Numbered from the stretch's first letter, positions 1 to 9,198 are shown. The stretch is 44,090 nt of DNA from CAZAFC01 sp964484675 (GCA_964484675.1 CAZAFC010000009.1:1-44090); one strand, 5' to 3'. The notes: generated from the letters alone by a model not told the origin. Translations and numbers: made by a program.

Positions 1-64
1 GAGGGATTCGAACCCCCGAATGCCAGGACCAAAACCTGGTGCCTTACCACTTGGCGACGTCCCA
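1..64 (-). tRNA. tRNA-Gln(UUG), 3' end cut by window edge
   Basis: Read on the minus strand, the sequence gives a tRNA 5' half starting TGGGACG, a D-arm, and an anticodon stem CCAGG/CCTGG enclosing the loop TTTTGGT. Loop positions 34-36 are therefore TTG, which reads CAA (Gln). The T-arm with GTTCGAATC follows. The 3' acceptor strand lies beyond position 1 and is missing from the window. A promoter with 17-bp spacing lies upstream. Confidence 0.93.
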
Positions 65-104
65 ATATGAGGGCTGCCCGAAAAGCAGCGCTGCAGCACT
101 GTCG

Positions 105-133
105 ATTTTAGCTTGTTTTTCGCAGTTATTCAA
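105..133 (-). promoter_or_regulatory. Promoter of tRNA-Gln
   Basis: On the minus strand a -35 box TTGAAT (133-128) and a -10 box TAAAAT (110-105) are separated by exactly 17 bp. The predicted transcription start is near 98, about 35 nt before the tRNA 5' end. Assignment is by consensus and spacing only. Confidence 0.6.
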
Positions 134-301
134 GCTTGAATGGGCGGATGTGGAGTGGATCTAGCTATGGCTGCTTGCTTGCTGTCGCCTGTTTGCTTGC
201 GCAAGTACAAAATATTGAACTGGCTGTGCTGGCGTAAGCCTTGGCTTGTTGCGTAATTAGACGCGCGGCATTATCCCTGATTGCGAGCCGATCTTCTGCC
301 G

Positions 302-1081
302 CTAATAGTTCGGGGCGCTTGGCAGGCCGAAGAATTGCTCGAGAGTGCGGATGCCTTGGGCGTGCATTTCGGCGGCCAGCGCGGTGCCGATGTAGCGAAC
401 GTGCCAGGGCTCGTATTCGTAGCCGGTGATTTGCGTGAGATCTTGCGGATAGCGGATGAGGAAGCCGTATTTGTAGGCGTTGGCGGCCAGCCAAACACCT
501 TCGGGCGTGGTGGCGAAGCATTGCTCAACATTGCAGCTCGGCGTGGTTGTGCCGCCGAGATCGGCTGCCAGCCCAGTTTGATGCTCACTGTAGCCTGGCC
601 GCGCGCTTTGAGTATCGGCAACCGCCTGCCCTTGCTGCTTGACATAGCCATTATATAGATTGACCTGAAAATTGTATGAGCGATAACCGCTCTGGAGATT
701 GAGCGTGAGGCCGGCCTGCTTGGCACCAGCCACAAGCGCTGCGAGTGGGCCAGCCATGGCGTTGCTCACATATTTTTCAGTGCTGGTAATGTTGCTGCGC
801 AGCGGAATGTTTGGCACGACAAGGTCGCTCGGCGCGTATGTCTTGGGATTGAGCGGCCGCAGCTTGTTCACGACGACCCAAATGCTGGCCGGATCGGTCA
901 GCGAGTATTGATTTTTGTTGAATGCGGCCGGTGCGCTTGGGCTTGATTGGCTTGTGTCGGAGCTCGCGGCCAGGCTCGCCGTGCTGTGTTTTGGCGTGGG
1001 CTTGCTCGTGTGTGACCGGCTCAGCGCAATGCCGCCAATGGCCAAAATCGCTACCAAAACCAGGCCGATGCGCCATTTCAT
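302..1081 (-). CDS. VanY-type D-alanyl-D-alanine carboxypeptidase (M15B)
   Basis: A 259-aa, membrane-anchored zinc peptidase predicted to trim the terminal D-Ala of peptidoglycan stem peptides outside the membrane. Residues 5-20 form one hydrophobic signal anchor, followed by a Ser/Thr/Pro-rich linker to about residue 55. The catalytic domain shows the family marks SGYRSY (131-136), SEHQTG with H167, D174 in LAADLG, and E224-PWH227. H167, D174 and H227 are the expected zinc ligands and E224 the catalytic base. I chose the ATG at 1081 because MKWRIG begins the anchor and a TACAAT box ends 7 nt upstream, consistent with a leaderless start. An in-frame upstream start at 1108 would add nine unlikely residues. 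It stands alone; the neighbouring hydrolase is divergent. Confidence 0.9.
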   Translation of the reverse strand: MKWRIGLVLVAILAIGGIALSRSHTSKPTPKHSTASLAASSDTSQSSPSAPAAFNKNQYSLTDPASIWVVVNKLRPLNPKTYAPSDLVVPNIPLRSNITSTEKYVSNAMAGPLAALVAGAKQAGLTLNLQSGYRSYNFQVNLYNGYVKQQGQAVADTQSARPGYSEHQTGLAADLGGTTTPSCNVEQCFATTPEGVWLAANAYKYGFLIRYPQDLTQITGYEYEPWHVRYIGTALAAEMHAQGIRTLEQFFGLPSAPNY

Positions 1082-1228
1082 GCCCTCTATTGTAGCCCAA
1101 AAAACCATGCGCCACCACCGCCAAAACGGTTTTTGGTGTTTGGCCGCCGAAGTGTGCTATAGTCGAGGTGTTAGAAGATGCCTGCGTCTTTGGCTTTACG
1201 TGAGCCTGGCGCATAAGACACATACATT

Positions 1229-2173
1229 ATGAGCAAAGCAAAACTCGACGCCGCTGACTACATTGTGCCACTGAACATGAACGGTTTGCAGGGACGCATG
1301 CTGCATATGCCCGCGCCCAAGGGCCGCGACCGCGAGATTCTCTTTATATATGGACACCATTCGACGCTCGAGCGCTGGTGGGGGTTGATGCTGAATTTGA
1401 ACCGCTATGCCGCCGTGACGATGCCCGATTTGCCTGGCTTTGGCGGCATGGACAGTCTGTACAAAATCGGCAAAACCGCGTCGATCGACAACCTCGCGGA
1501 CTACCTCGCGGCGTTTGTGAAGATGCGCTACAAGCGACGGCGATTCATTATCGTGGGCATGAGCCTCGGGTTTGTGATTGCCACGCGAATGCTCCAGCGC
1601 TACCCCGAGCTTTGCAAAAAAGTCGACATGCTCGTGAGTTTTGCTGGCTTTGCGCATCGGGATGATTTCGCGTTCAGCAAGCCACGCCACCAGTTTTACC
1701 TCAATGGCGCGCGGCTTTTTTCGTTGCCCGTAACGTCGACATTTTTCCGCGAAGTCTGCCTGAGCCCGTTTATTTTGCGGCGCGTGTATCGCCACACGGC
1801 CAATGCTAAGGAGAAATTTGTCGGCCTGGAAGGTGAAGAATTGCAGCGGCTGGTTGAGTTTGAGGTGAAGTTGTGGCGCGACAACGACGTGCGCACCTAC
1901 ATGAAGACGACAATGGAATTTCTGACGCTCGACAACTGCCAGGTGCGCGTTGATCTGCCAGTGTATCACATGGCGATTGCCTCTGACCGATTTTTCAAAA
2001 ACGAGATTGTGGAGCAGCATTTGCGGGTGATTTTCAGCGATTATCATCAGCTGGCGCTGCTCAAGATCGGGAACCACGCGCCGAGCGTCATCGCCGACGC
2101 CAAGGCCGCTTCGCCATACGTCCCGCTGAAGCTGCGCAAAATGCTGACCACGCTCGGCACGCAGCACAAATAA
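1229..2173 (+). CDS. Alpha/beta-hydrolase fold protein
   Basis: A 314-aa cytosolic protein with the alpha/beta-hydrolase layout. It has an oxyanion-hole segment YGHHST (41-46), a DLPGFGGM strand-turn (67-74) and the nucleophile elbow GMSLG (110-114) with Ser112. A late KIGNHAPSV segment supplies a plausible catalytic His. The substrate cannot be read from sequence; esterase, lipase or acyltransferase activity is possible. It is the first gene of a + strand run with two glycosyltransferases starting 18 nt downstream, so a role in lipid or glycolipid processing is an inference from context. The start is the first ATG of the frame. Upstream is a weak TATAGT box (1158-1163), but spacing to a -35 is poor. 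Confidence 0.8.
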   Translation: MSKAKLDAADYIVPLNMNGLQGRMLHMPAPKGRDREILFIYGHHSTLERWWGLMLNLNRYAAVTMPDLPGFGGMDSLYKIGKTASIDNLADYLAAFVKMRYKRRRFIIVGMSLGFVIATRMLQRYPELCKKVDMLVSFAGFAHRDDFAFSKPRHQFYLNGARLFSLPVTSTFFREVCLSPFILRRVYRHTANAKEKFVGLEGEELQRLVEFEVKLWRDNDVRTYMKTTMEFLTLDNCQVRVDLPVYHMAIASDRFFKNEIVEQHLRVIFSDYHQLALLKIGNHAPSVIADAKAASPYVPLKLRKMLTTLGTQHK

Positions 2174-2191
2174 GTGGTATACTAAAGCATC

Positions 2192-3352
2192 ATGAAAATT
2201 GGACTTGTTTGCCCGTACAGCATCACCAAAGGTGGCGGCGTGCAAGAAATCATTTTTGCCATGCAGGCTGAGCTGGCGCGGCGCGGGCACGAGGCGTACA
2301 TCATCACGCCGCAGCCGCGCGATTTGGACCCCGATGCGGCCATCGCAAAGCACATTATTTTTGTCGGCACCGGCACGCAAATGAGTTCGCCGATTCACAC
2401 GACCGGCCAGGTGTCGGCGGGCTTGAATGAAGAAATTGAGCGCATGCTCGACGAGTACAAATTCGACATTTTGCACTTCCACGAGCCGGGCGTGCCGATG
2501 CTCAGCCGACAAATTTTGGCACGGTCGAAGGCGGTAAATATCGCGACATTCCACGCGGCATTCCCCGAGACGCTCACCGGCCGCACATTCGCCAAAGTGG
2601 TTGTCCCCTACACCAAATCGTTGCTCAAATACATCGACGAATTCGTGGCGCCGAGCGAGTCGGCCGCCGAATATGTGAGCAGCTTGATGGAACATCAGGT
2701 GGCGATCATTCCGAACAGCATCGACCTCGAGCATTTTGCAGCGCCCAAAAGCCGCAACGATAGCAAGCCGCACAAAACGATTTTCTACGTCGGCCGGCTC
2801 GAAGGTCGCAAGGGTGTCAAATATTTGCTGCACGCCTACAAATTACTCCGCCAGCAGCACGACGACATTTCGCTGGTGATCGCCGGCGACGGCGTAAACC
2901 GTGAGCAGCTCGAAATGCTTGCGCAGGATCTGGAGCTGCCGGATGTGACCTTTTTGGGATTTATTTCGGACGAGGAAAAGCTCAAGTATTTGCGCTCGGC
3001 TGATCTGTTTTGCGCGCCGGCGGTGTTTGGCGAGAGCTTCGGCATCGTGCTGATTGAGGCGATGGCGACCGGGCTTGTGACGGTGGCCGGCAATAATCCC
3101 GGCTACGCGAGCGTGATGCGGGGCTTGGGCGCGATTTCGCTGGTGAACCCCAAAGACGGGCCGGAATTTGCCCGGCGCTTGAGCCTGCTTTTATACGAAA
3201 ACGACCTGCGCAAACTTTGGCGCTCGTGGGCAAAATCGCAGGTGCAGCAGTACAGCCACCAGGCGGTCGTGACGAGCTACGAGGAGTTGTACCGCGCCGC
3301 GCTCAAGAAGCACGCCCACAAACGCAGCGGGCAGCACGAAGATGTCGTCTAG
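2192..3352 (+). CDS. GT4-family glycosyltransferase (PimA-like)
   Basis: A 386-aa GT-B fold glycosyltransferase. The N-terminal acceptor domain has the glycine loop TKGGGVQEI (about 12-20) and HFHEPG (95-100). The C-terminal nucleotide-sugar domain has YVGRLEGRKG (199-208), AGDG and the EX7E motif ESFGIVLIE (281-289), which binds the donor. The overall pattern resembles phosphatidylinositol mannosyltransferases such as PimA, but donor and acceptor are not provable. A TATACT box (2178-2183) ends 8 nt before the ATG with no Shine-Dalgarno, suggesting a leaderless transcript. The next gene overlaps its end by 11 nt, so the two glycosyltransferases are translationally coupled and probably act in series. 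Confidence 0.9.
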   Translation: MKIGLVCPYSITKGGGVQEIIFAMQAELARRGHEAYIITPQPRDLDPDAAIAKHIIFVGTGTQMSSPIHTTGQVSAGLNEEIERMLDEYKFDILHFHEPGVPMLSRQILARSKAVNIATFHAAFPETLTGRTFAKVVVPYTKSLLKYIDEFVAPSESAAEYVSSLMEHQVAIIPNSIDLEHFAAPKSRNDSKPHKTIFYVGRLEGRKGVKYLLHAYKLLRQQHDDISLVIAGDGVNREQLEMLAQDLELPDVTFLGFISDEEKLKYLRSADLFCAPAVFGESFGIVLIEAMATGLVTVAGNNPGYASVMRGLGAISLVNPKDGPEFARRLSLLLYENDLRKLWRSWAKSQVQQYSHQAVVTSYEELYRAALKKHAHKRSGQHEDVV

Positions 3353-4538
3353 TTCCCGCAAGCCAAATCCGTCTGGCTCGGCTACGCGAACCTCGGCCCG
3401 GCTCAAAGTTGCCTTTGTGTTTGACGACTCGCTTGATAAGCCAGACGGCGTGCAGCAGTATGTGCTGGCGCTGGGGCGGTTTTTCGCTGCCGAGGGCCAC
3501 GACGTGCACTATCTGGTGGGCGAAACCACGCGCACCGATATCCCGAATGTGCACAGCTTGAGCCGCAATGTGCATGTGCGGTTCAATCAGAATCGCATGT
3601 CGATCCCGCTACCCGTGCGCCGGCAAAAGATTCGCCGTCTGCTCAAGCGCGAGCAATTTGACATTATCCACGTGCAGATGCCCTATAGCCCGATGCTCGC
3701 TGCGCGTGTTATTGAGGCAGCCGATCGCCGTGCTGGCGTTGTCGGCACGTTTCATGTGGCGCCGCATTCGCGGCTCGTGCATCTCGCGAATGCCCTGCTC
3801 AGCCGGTGGCTGCGCCGCTCGCTCAAGCGATTTGACGAAATTATGCCGGTGTCGCCGGTGGCGCAACAGTTTGCTGCTGACACCTTCGGCGTGCATGGTG
3901 ATGTCGTGCCGAACACTGTCGCGCTCGAGCGATTTTATGCTGCCAAGCCGCTCACGAAACGCACGAAGCCGACGATCGTCTTCCTGGGGCGGCTGGTGGA
4001 ACGCAAGGGCTGCCGGCAATTGCTCGAGGCAGTCGACGTGCTGCATGGTCGCCGGCAAGCCGGGGCGAAGCTGCCCGATTTCCAGGTGCTCGTGTGCGGC
4101 ACCGGCCCGCTCGAGTCCGAGCTCAAACAGTTCGTGCGGGAGCGCGGCCTTGATGAGGCCGTGAGCTTCGAAGGTTTTGTGAACGAATCGGACAAGCCAA
4201 GATATCTGGCTGGTGCTGATATTACGGTGTTTCCGAGCACCGGCGGCGAGAGCTTTGGCATCGTGCTGATTGAGGCGATGGCGGCGGCGCGCGGTGCGGT
4301 GTTGGCCGGCAATAATCCCGGCTACGCGGCACTGCTCGCCGGGCGTCCGAGTGCGCTTATTGATCCGCACAATCCCGAGGAATTGGCCGATCGGCTGGCC
4401 GCGCTGCTGAGTGATCCGGCCGCGCGCGCTCAAGCTCAGACCTGGCAGCAGGCGTTCGCGCGCCAGTTTGATGTGTCGGTCGTGGCCGCTCAAGTCATGG
4501 CGCGCTACGAGCTGGCATTGCGCGAACGGCGAGACTGA
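3342..4538 (+). CDS. GT4-family glycosyltransferase, second copy
   Basis: A 398-aa GT-B glycosyltransferase, paralogous to the preceding gene and overlapping it by 11 nt. Residues 1-20 are a Ser/Pro-rich basic tail. The core starts at LKVAFVFDDS, with DGVQQY in place of the glycine loop. FLGRLVERKG (214-223) and the EX7E motif ESFGIVLIE (303-311) match its neighbour residue for residue in the donor site. The duplicated donor motif suggests the same or a related sugar nucleotide, with acceptor specificity set by the diverged N-terminal half. It ends in TGA. The following permease gene starts 8 nt later, so the hydrolase, both transferases and the permease probably form one operon. Confidence 0.9.
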   Translation: MSSSSRKPNPSGSATRTSARLKVAFVFDDSLDKPDGVQQYVLALGRFFAAEGHDVHYLVGETTRTDIPNVHSLSRNVHVRFNQNRMSIPLPVRRQKIRRLLKREQFDIIHVQMPYSPMLAARVIEAADRRAGVVGTFHVAPHSRLVHLANALLSRWLRRSLKRFDEIMPVSPVAQQFAADTFGVHGDVVPNTVALERFYAAKPLTKRTKPTIVFLGRLVERKGCRQLLEAVDVLHGRRQAGAKLPDFQVLVCGTGPLESELKQFVRERGLDEAVSFEGFVNESDKPRYLAGADITVFPSTGGESFGIVLIEAMAAARGAVLAGNNPGYAALLAGRPSALIDPHNPEELADRLAALLSDPAARAQAQTWQQAFARQFDVSVVAAQVMARYELALRERRD

Positions 4539-4546
4539 GTCATACT

Positions 4547-5674
4547 ATGAGCATTATGCCGATCCTGCACAGTAAAGATCCGAAAAACACGGTGAATTTT
4601 AGCATTAGCAATCGTACGATTGTGCGCGTGTTGGTGATGGTGGTGCTGACGCTTGTTTTTATGGCGGCGTTGCGCCGCGCGGCACATTCGCTGATGCTGC
4701 TTTTTACGGCGTTCTTTTTGGCGCTAGCGCTGAATGGCCCCGTACACTGGCTCGCGGTGCGTATTCCCGGCAAGCGCCGCGGCAGTCGCGTGCTGGCCAC
4801 GGCTGCATCTTTTATTATTGTTATTGGCCTGTTGATTGGTTTTTTCGCGAGCATCGTGCCGCCAATTGTTCGCCAGACGGATAATTTTATCTCGGCGGCG
4901 CCGCGATTGGTTGAGGATGTGCGCAATCAAGACAGTGTTGCCGGCCAGTTTATCCGCAAGTATCATTTGCAGCAGCAAGTCAGCAAACTGTCGACACAGC
5001 TTTCGAGTCGGCTTGGCAACATCGGTGGCACCGCCGCCAGCGCTGCGGGCAAGATTGGCTCGAGTATTTTTGCGATGCTGACGATTTTGGCGCTGACGTT
5101 TATGATGCTCATCGAGGGGCCGCGCTGGGTCAAATTATTTGAAGAAATGCTGCCGCACGACCACCGCGAGCATGTGATGAAACTGTCTTCTGATATGTAC
5201 CGCGTCGTGAAGGGCTATGTAAACGGCCAGGTGTTGTTGGCGGCGCTGGCGTCGTTGTTGATTTTCCCGGCGATCCTGGTGAGCGGCGTAAGTTATCCGG
5301 TGGCGCTGATGTTTGTAGTGTTTGTTTGCGGGCTGATTCCGATGGTCGGACATACCATTGGCGCCGTTATTGTTACGACCGTGGCGCTGTTCCACTCGCC
5401 CATCGCCGCTATCGGTATTTTGTCCTACTACATTTTGTACCAGCAGATCGAGAACTATGTGGTGCAGCCGCGGATCCAGGCGAATTCTACCAATATGTCG
5501 CCGCTGCTCGTTTTTGCCTCGGTGGTGATTGGCGTGAATTTTGGCGGACTTTTTGGCGGACTCGTGGCAATTCCGGTGGCGGGGTGCCTGCGAATTGCCG
5601 TGCTTGATTATTTGCAGAATCGTCATATTTTGTCGGCGGCTGATGCGGCGAGCGAAGAAACCAAACGAGTCTAA
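4547..5674 (+). CDS. AI-2E family transporter (PerM/TqsA-like)
   Basis: A 375-aa polytopic membrane protein of the AI-2E family. After a short cytosolic start, paired N-terminal helices lie at about 25-65 and 80-105. A periplasmic-type amphipathic stretch follows (about 110-180), then helices through about residue 350. The family features visible are the LIPMVGHTIGA segment and the C-terminal FGGLFGGLVAIPVAG turn. Members export autoinducer-2 or act as Na+/H+ antiporters; the substrate here is unknown. It starts 8 nt after the second GT4 gene, so export of a product made upstream is possible but unproven. It ends facing cysS convergently, with only a weak 7-bp hairpin (5694-5715) between them. 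Confidence 0.87.
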   Translation: MSIMPILHSKDPKNTVNFSISNRTIVRVLVMVVLTLVFMAALRRAAHSLMLLFTAFFLALALNGPVHWLAVRIPGKRRGSRVLATAASFIIVIGLLIGFFASIVPPIVRQTDNFISAAPRLVEDVRNQDSVAGQFIRKYHLQQQVSKLSTQLSSRLGNIGGTAASAAGKIGSSIFAMLTILALTFMMLIEGPRWVKLFEEMLPHDHREHVMKLSSDMYRVVKGYVNGQVLLAALASLLIFPAILVSGVSYPVALMFVVFVCGLIPMVGHTIGAVIVTTVALFHSPIAAIGILSYYILYQQIENYVVQPRIQANSTNMSPLLVFASVVIGVNFGGLFGGLVAIPVAGCLRIAVLDYLQNRHILSAADAASEETKRV

Positions 5675-5715
5675 TCGCAAAAACCTAGCTCACTTTTTGG
5701 ATTGTTTCCCAAAAA

Positions 5716-7131
5716 TTATATTCTGAACCAAATAGTGCCGGTCTCGGTGTCGCGCAGGCCTATGTTTTGGGCCTTGAGCGCATCCCGCAGTTCGTCAGAG
5801 CGAGCCCAGTCTTTGTCGGCGCGTGCATCTTCGCGGCCCGCGATCAGAGCTTTTTGGGCGGTCGTGATGTCGGGGCGTTTGCTCAAGCGCAGCCCGAAAA
5901 GTTGATCCACGATGTTCAGCATCGGCTGGAATTTGTCGAGCGCAATGCCCTGCCCTTCGGATTGCGTAGCCAGCTGAGCCAGCGCGGCAATGGCTCGCGG
6001 CGTGTCCAGGTCGTTTTGCGTTGCGGCGAGCATCTGCTTGAGCGCTGCCGCATACGTCTCATGCAGCTTGCTGGCCTGAGCCTCCTTGACGGCAGCGTGC
6101 GGCTGGTGCTTGAGATCGGCCCACATGCGCAGATTCTCAAGCAAGTGCTGGGCCGCTTCAAGGCTTTCCCAGGTGAAATTCACGCTGTTGCGGTAGTGCG
6201 ACTGCAGTACTTTGAGTCGAAATGCCAGCGGATCAAAGCCCTTTTTGACGACATCTTCGAGCACGTAAAAATTGCCGGCCGATTTTGACATTTTTTTGCC
6301 GTCGACCAAAATGTGCTCGTTGTGTGCAAACACTTGCGCCATGACGGGGTCGGACTCAAGCGCGGTGCTCTGGGCAATTTCGTTTTCGTGGTGCGGAAAA
6401 ATGAGGTCAACGCCGCCGGTATGGATGTCGAACGGTTGGCCCAGTGCGGCCCGGCTCATCACTGAACACTCGATGTGCCAGCCGGGACGGCCAGCCAGCT
6501 GTTGGCCGTCGAGCGTGAACCCCCACGCCGGTTCGCCAGGTTTTTGGGCTTTCCAGAGCGCAAAATCGTGCACAGATTCTTTGTCGTATTCGTCGTTTTG
6601 GATACGCGCTTCGCTGGTGTTGGCGCTGGTAAGATCGAGTAATTGGCCGTACGTTTTGCCGCTTTTGCGGTAGGCTTCGATCGAGAAGTACACGCCGTCG
6701 TCGGCAATATAAGCGAAGCCGTGCGCATGCAGCTTGGCGATCAGCGCCTGCATGTCGTCGATATGGTCAGTGGCGCGTAGAAACATGATTGCCTCGAGGT
6801 CAACGCCGACGCGCTCGATGTCTTCGCGGAAGAGTTTGATGTATGTATCAGTGAGCTGCCGCAACGCCGCTTGTGCATTGTGGCCGGGATATTGCTCGCG
6901 GCTGCGGCGAATCGTTTTGTCGTCAACATCGGTGTAATTCATGGCGTGCTGCGTCTGAAAACCAGCCAGCCTAAGGCTGCGGCGAAGGCTGTCAGCAAAA
7001 ATGTATGCGCTCAGATTGCCAATATGCGCGTGGTCGTACATTGTCGGCCCGCACGAATACATCCGCACGGTGTTCTCTGTGGCCGGCACAAACGGCTCAA
7101 GCTTGCGCGTTCGGGTGTTGTAGAGTTTCAT
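5716..7131 (-). CDS. cysS: Cysteinyl-tRNA synthetase
   Basis: A 471-aa class I aminoacyl-tRNA synthetase that charges tRNA-Cys. The zinc/active-site cysteine is in CGPTMYDHAHIGN (C27; HIGH-type motif at 36-39). FPHHENEIAQS provides further zinc and substrate contacts, WHIECS gives another zinc cysteine, and KKMSKSAGN is the KMSKS loop. The C-terminal helical anticodon-binding domain is shorter than in E. coli but complete. I place the start at the ATG at 7131 (MKLYNT), since family members begin at that strand; the seven extra upstream residues are not family-like. The start lies 35 nt inside the 3' end of nrnA, implying translational coupling at the end of a long minus-strand run. Confidence 0.96.
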   Translation of the reverse strand: MKLYNTRTRKLEPFVPATENTVRMYSCGPTMYDHAHIGNLSAYIFADSLRRSLRLAGFQTQHAMNYTDVDDKTIRRSREQYPGHNAQAALRQLTDTYIKLFREDIERVGVDLEAIMFLRATDHIDDMQALIAKLHAHGFAYIADDGVYFSIEAYRKSGKTYGQLLDLTSANTSEARIQNDEYDKESVHDFALWKAQKPGEPAWGFTLDGQQLAGRPGWHIECSVMSRAALGQPFDIHTGGVDLIFPHHENEIAQSTALESDPVMAQVFAHNEHILVDGKKMSKSAGNFYVLEDVVKKGFDPLAFRLKVLQSHYRNSVNFTWESLEAAQHLLENLRMWADLKHQPHAAVKEAQASKLHETYAAALKQMLAATQNDLDTPRAIAALAQLATQSEGQGIALDKFQPMLNIVDQLFGLRLSKRPDITTAQKALIAGREDARADKDWARSDELRDALKAQNIGLRDTETGTIWFRI

Positions 7132-8170
7132 GGTTGCTCGATTCTTGCTCAAGTTTGGTCAGAAGTTCGGTGGCAAATTCGATACATTCCGACTTTATCT
7201 CGTTGAATGGCCGGCCGGCTGGCACCTTAAAGCCGCTGCTATACGAATGTCCGCCGCCGCCGAAATGTTCGGCCAGTTTGCCGGCGATGGGCGAGCCATA
7301 ATTCGCGCGGATTTTGGCAGTCATGTGCCCATCACCGTACGTTTTGAATGCGATCGCAATCCGCGTGTTGGTTGTCAGCCGCATGTCTTCGAGCACCAGC
7401 ATCGATGGATTGTAATGCGGGCTGTATTCCTGAATTTCGTCCCACGGAATCGTCACGGTGGCGACGCGATCGTCAGCAAAGTATTCGATACGCTCCAGGA
7501 GCGTGCCTTTGTAGTGAGTGAGTGACGGACTCTTGTGCATGAGCTCGCGCCGGCGTTGTTCGAGCGCCGGAATGCTGACGCCGCCAGCCACCAGCTCGGC
7601 AATAATCTGGATACTGCGGGCGCTCGTGGCCTCGGTGGTGAGCCCGAGGCTGTCGGCCATGATGCTGCTTACGAGCAGCGTTTTGGCTTCGAGATTAAGT
7701 GGCCAGGCGAGCTGGCGAGTAAGCTCGTAAATGATCTCGCCGGTCGCGACGGCCGGGTGATTGCAGAGTACTTCGGCGAACGTGATTGTTGCGTCGGTGG
7801 CGTGGTGGTCGAGTACGATCACGGGCTTGGACTTGATCCAGCCTTTCTGGCCGGTGATTTCGAGATTGTCGAGCAGGCTGTCGGCGCTGGTGTCAACGAT
7901 AATGGTAAGGTCAAATTGCGCTGGCAATTCTTTGCTCACGCGGTCCCAGCCGCTCAAGTACGTCAGGTACGAAGGAATGTCTGCGCCGCAATATAAGAAC
8001 ACTTCTTTGCCCTGGTCGCCCAAAATATGTTCGAGTGCGAGCGCGCTAGCCAGGCTGTCGCCGTCAGGGTTGTCGGCTTGCAGTACGACGATGCGCTGCG
8101 CGGCATCGAGTACTTTGGCTATTGCGGTGCTTTCGGGATAGGTTGGGGGCTGAGAAATTTCGGAAGACAT
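7097..8170 (-). CDS. nrnA: DHH-family phosphoesterase (NrnA-like nanoRNase/pAp phosphatase)
   Basis: A 357-aa protein with the DHH/DHHA1 architecture of NrnA, which degrades 2-5-nt RNAs and can dephosphorylate pAp. Metal-binding motifs appear in order: DNPDGDS near residue 35, VDTSADS, and VLDHHAT (the DHH triad). The C-terminal DHHA1 domain carries the substrate loop FGGGGHSYSSGF near residue 330. I prefer the ATG at 8170 because a TATACT box ends exactly 6 nt upstream (8182-8177), predicting a leaderless transcript. The longer frame, reaching 8257, would overlap recR. It sits between recR and cysS. A cyclic-dinucleotide phosphodiesterase role, as in some DHH proteins, is the main alternative. 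Confidence 0.9.
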   Translation of the reverse strand: MSSEISQPPTYPESTAIAKVLDAAQRIVVLQADNPDGDSLASALALEHILGDQGKEVFLYCGADIPSYLTYLSGWDRVSKELPAQFDLTIIVDTSADSLLDNLEITGQKGWIKSKPVIVLDHHATDATITFAEVLCNHPAVATGEIIYELTRQLAWPLNLEAKTLLVSSIMADSLGLTTEATSARSIQIIAELVAGGVSIPALEQRRRELMHKSPSLTHYKGTLLERIEYFADDRVATVTIPWDEIQEYSPHYNPSMLVLEDMRLTTNTRIAIAFKTYGDGHMTAKIRANYGSPIAGKLAEHFGGGGHSYSSGFKVPAGRPFNEIKSECIEFATELLTKLEQESSNHETLQHPNAQA

Positions 8171-8198
8171 GATGATAGTATAGCACTTCTCTTGAGCG

Positions 8199-8804
8199 CT
8201 AGAGCTCCTGGCGGCCTTCGAGCGCCCTGCCGAGTGTGATTTGGTCGGCGTATTCAAGGTCGACGCCGATTGGCAGGCCGCGGGCGAGCCGGGTAATCTT
8301 GACCGGCCGATTGCCGATTTGTTGTTGAATGTAGAGTGCGGTGGATTCGCCCTCGACGCTCGCGTTGGTGGCTAGGATGATTTCCTGCACGTCGTCTTCA
8401 TCGATGCGTCGCACCAGTTCGCCGATGTGCAATTGCTCCGGCCCCACGCCATCGATGGGCGACACCAGGCCGCCAAGTACATGGTAGGTGCCGCTGAACT
8501 GATTGGTTTTTTCGAGCGCGACGATGTCGAACGGCTCCGCCACCACGGCGACCACGGTTTTGTCGCGGCGTGGATCGGTGTAGAGCTCGGACAGCTCGTC
8601 GCCCGCCGGCACCAGCGCGAAGGTTTTCTTGCAAAAGCCGATACCTGCGTGCAACTGCGCGAGCGAGTCGGCAATGGCCTGCGCCTTGGCACGCTCATTG
8701 CGCACCAAATAATACGCATAGCGCTCGGCGGTGCGCGGCCCGACGCCGGGCAAGCGCCCCAGCGCTTCAATAACATCGGTGAGTGCCGGTGGAAGAATGG
8801 TCAT
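8199..8804 (-). CDS. recR: Recombination mediator RecR, zinc finger lost
   Basis: A 201-aa RecR, which loads RecA at gaps together with RecO or RecF. The N-terminal helix-hairpin-helix reads LGRLPGVGPRTAERYAYYL (about 11-29). The Toprim domain is clear (DKTVVAVVAEP, ILATNASVEGESTALY), as is the C-terminal TRLARGLPIGVDLEYAD segment. The usual four-cysteine zinc finger between the two is degenerate: only one Cys remains (FCKKTF), although the spacing and the DPRRD that follows the finger are kept. It sits between ybaB and nrnA, as in the common dnaX-ybaB-recR arrangement. No Shine-Dalgarno is obvious. Confidence 0.95.
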   Translation of the reverse strand: MTILPPALTDVIEALGRLPGVGPRTAERYAYYLVRNERAKAQAIADSLAQLHAGIGFCKKTFALVPAGDELSELYTDPRRDKTVVAVVAEPFDIVALEKTNQFSGTYHVLGGLVSPIDGVGPEQLHIGELVRRIDEDDVQEIILATNASVEGESTALYIQQQIGNRPVKITRLARGLPIGVDLEYADQITLGRALEGRQEL

Positions 8805-8880
8805 AGCAATGATTTTGTGGATGGCAAAGGCCTTGTGGCAAGACGCGCAGTCTGCCTGGCCAACGCAAGGACGTGCCTGT

Positions 8881-9174
8881 TTACAGTCCGAGGTCGCCCA
8901 GTGCGCCCATCATTGGCTGCATTTTTTCGGCGGCGATTTTTTGGCTTTCGGCGATTGCTTCTTTCACGGCTTCTTCGATCCAGCGCTCCAGCTGGCCAAT
9001 GTCATCCAGGTCGACATAGCTAGGGTCGATCGTGATTTTCTTGATCTTTTGCTCGCCGGTAATTTCTACCTTGACGGCGCCGTCGCCCTTGACGATAGTG
9101 ATAATCTGCTTCTGCAATTCTTTTTGAATCTTCTTCACTTTCAGCAGCATTTTGGCTTGGTCGAAACGACTCAT
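8881..9174 (-). CDS. YbaB/EbfC family nucleoid-associated protein
   Basis: A 97-aa small DNA-binding protein. The N-terminal helix MSRFDQAKMLLKVKKIQKEL leads into a beta-sheet with the family-typical GDGAVKVEITGEQKIKKITIDP run. A C-terminal helix contains the EAVKEAIAES and Met-rich ending. YbaB/EbfC proteins are dimers that bind DNA and are usually encoded between dnaX and recR, as here. A good Shine-Dalgarno (AAAGGAG) lies 9 nt before the ATG. Its separate role in CPR bacteria is unknown. Confidence 0.92.
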   Translation of the reverse strand: MSRFDQAKMLLKVKKIQKELQKQIITIVKGDGAVKVEITGEQKIKKITIDPSYVDLDDIGQLERWIEEAVKEAIAESQKIAAEKMQPMMGALGDLGL

Positions 9175-9198
9175 ATGGTACTTCTCCTTTGTATGCGT

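Noticed and set aside
1196..2833. A 545-residue open frame on the minus strand
   Set aside because: It lies opposite the hydrolase and first GT4 gene, has no recognisable domain, and its composition (many His/Arg/Val) is that of an antisense shadow in GC-rich DNA.
5694..5715. A TTTTTGG/CCAAAAA hairpin between the AI-2E permease and cysS
   Set aside because: It is only 7 bp, AT-rich and overlaps the cysS stop region; too weak to list as a terminator.
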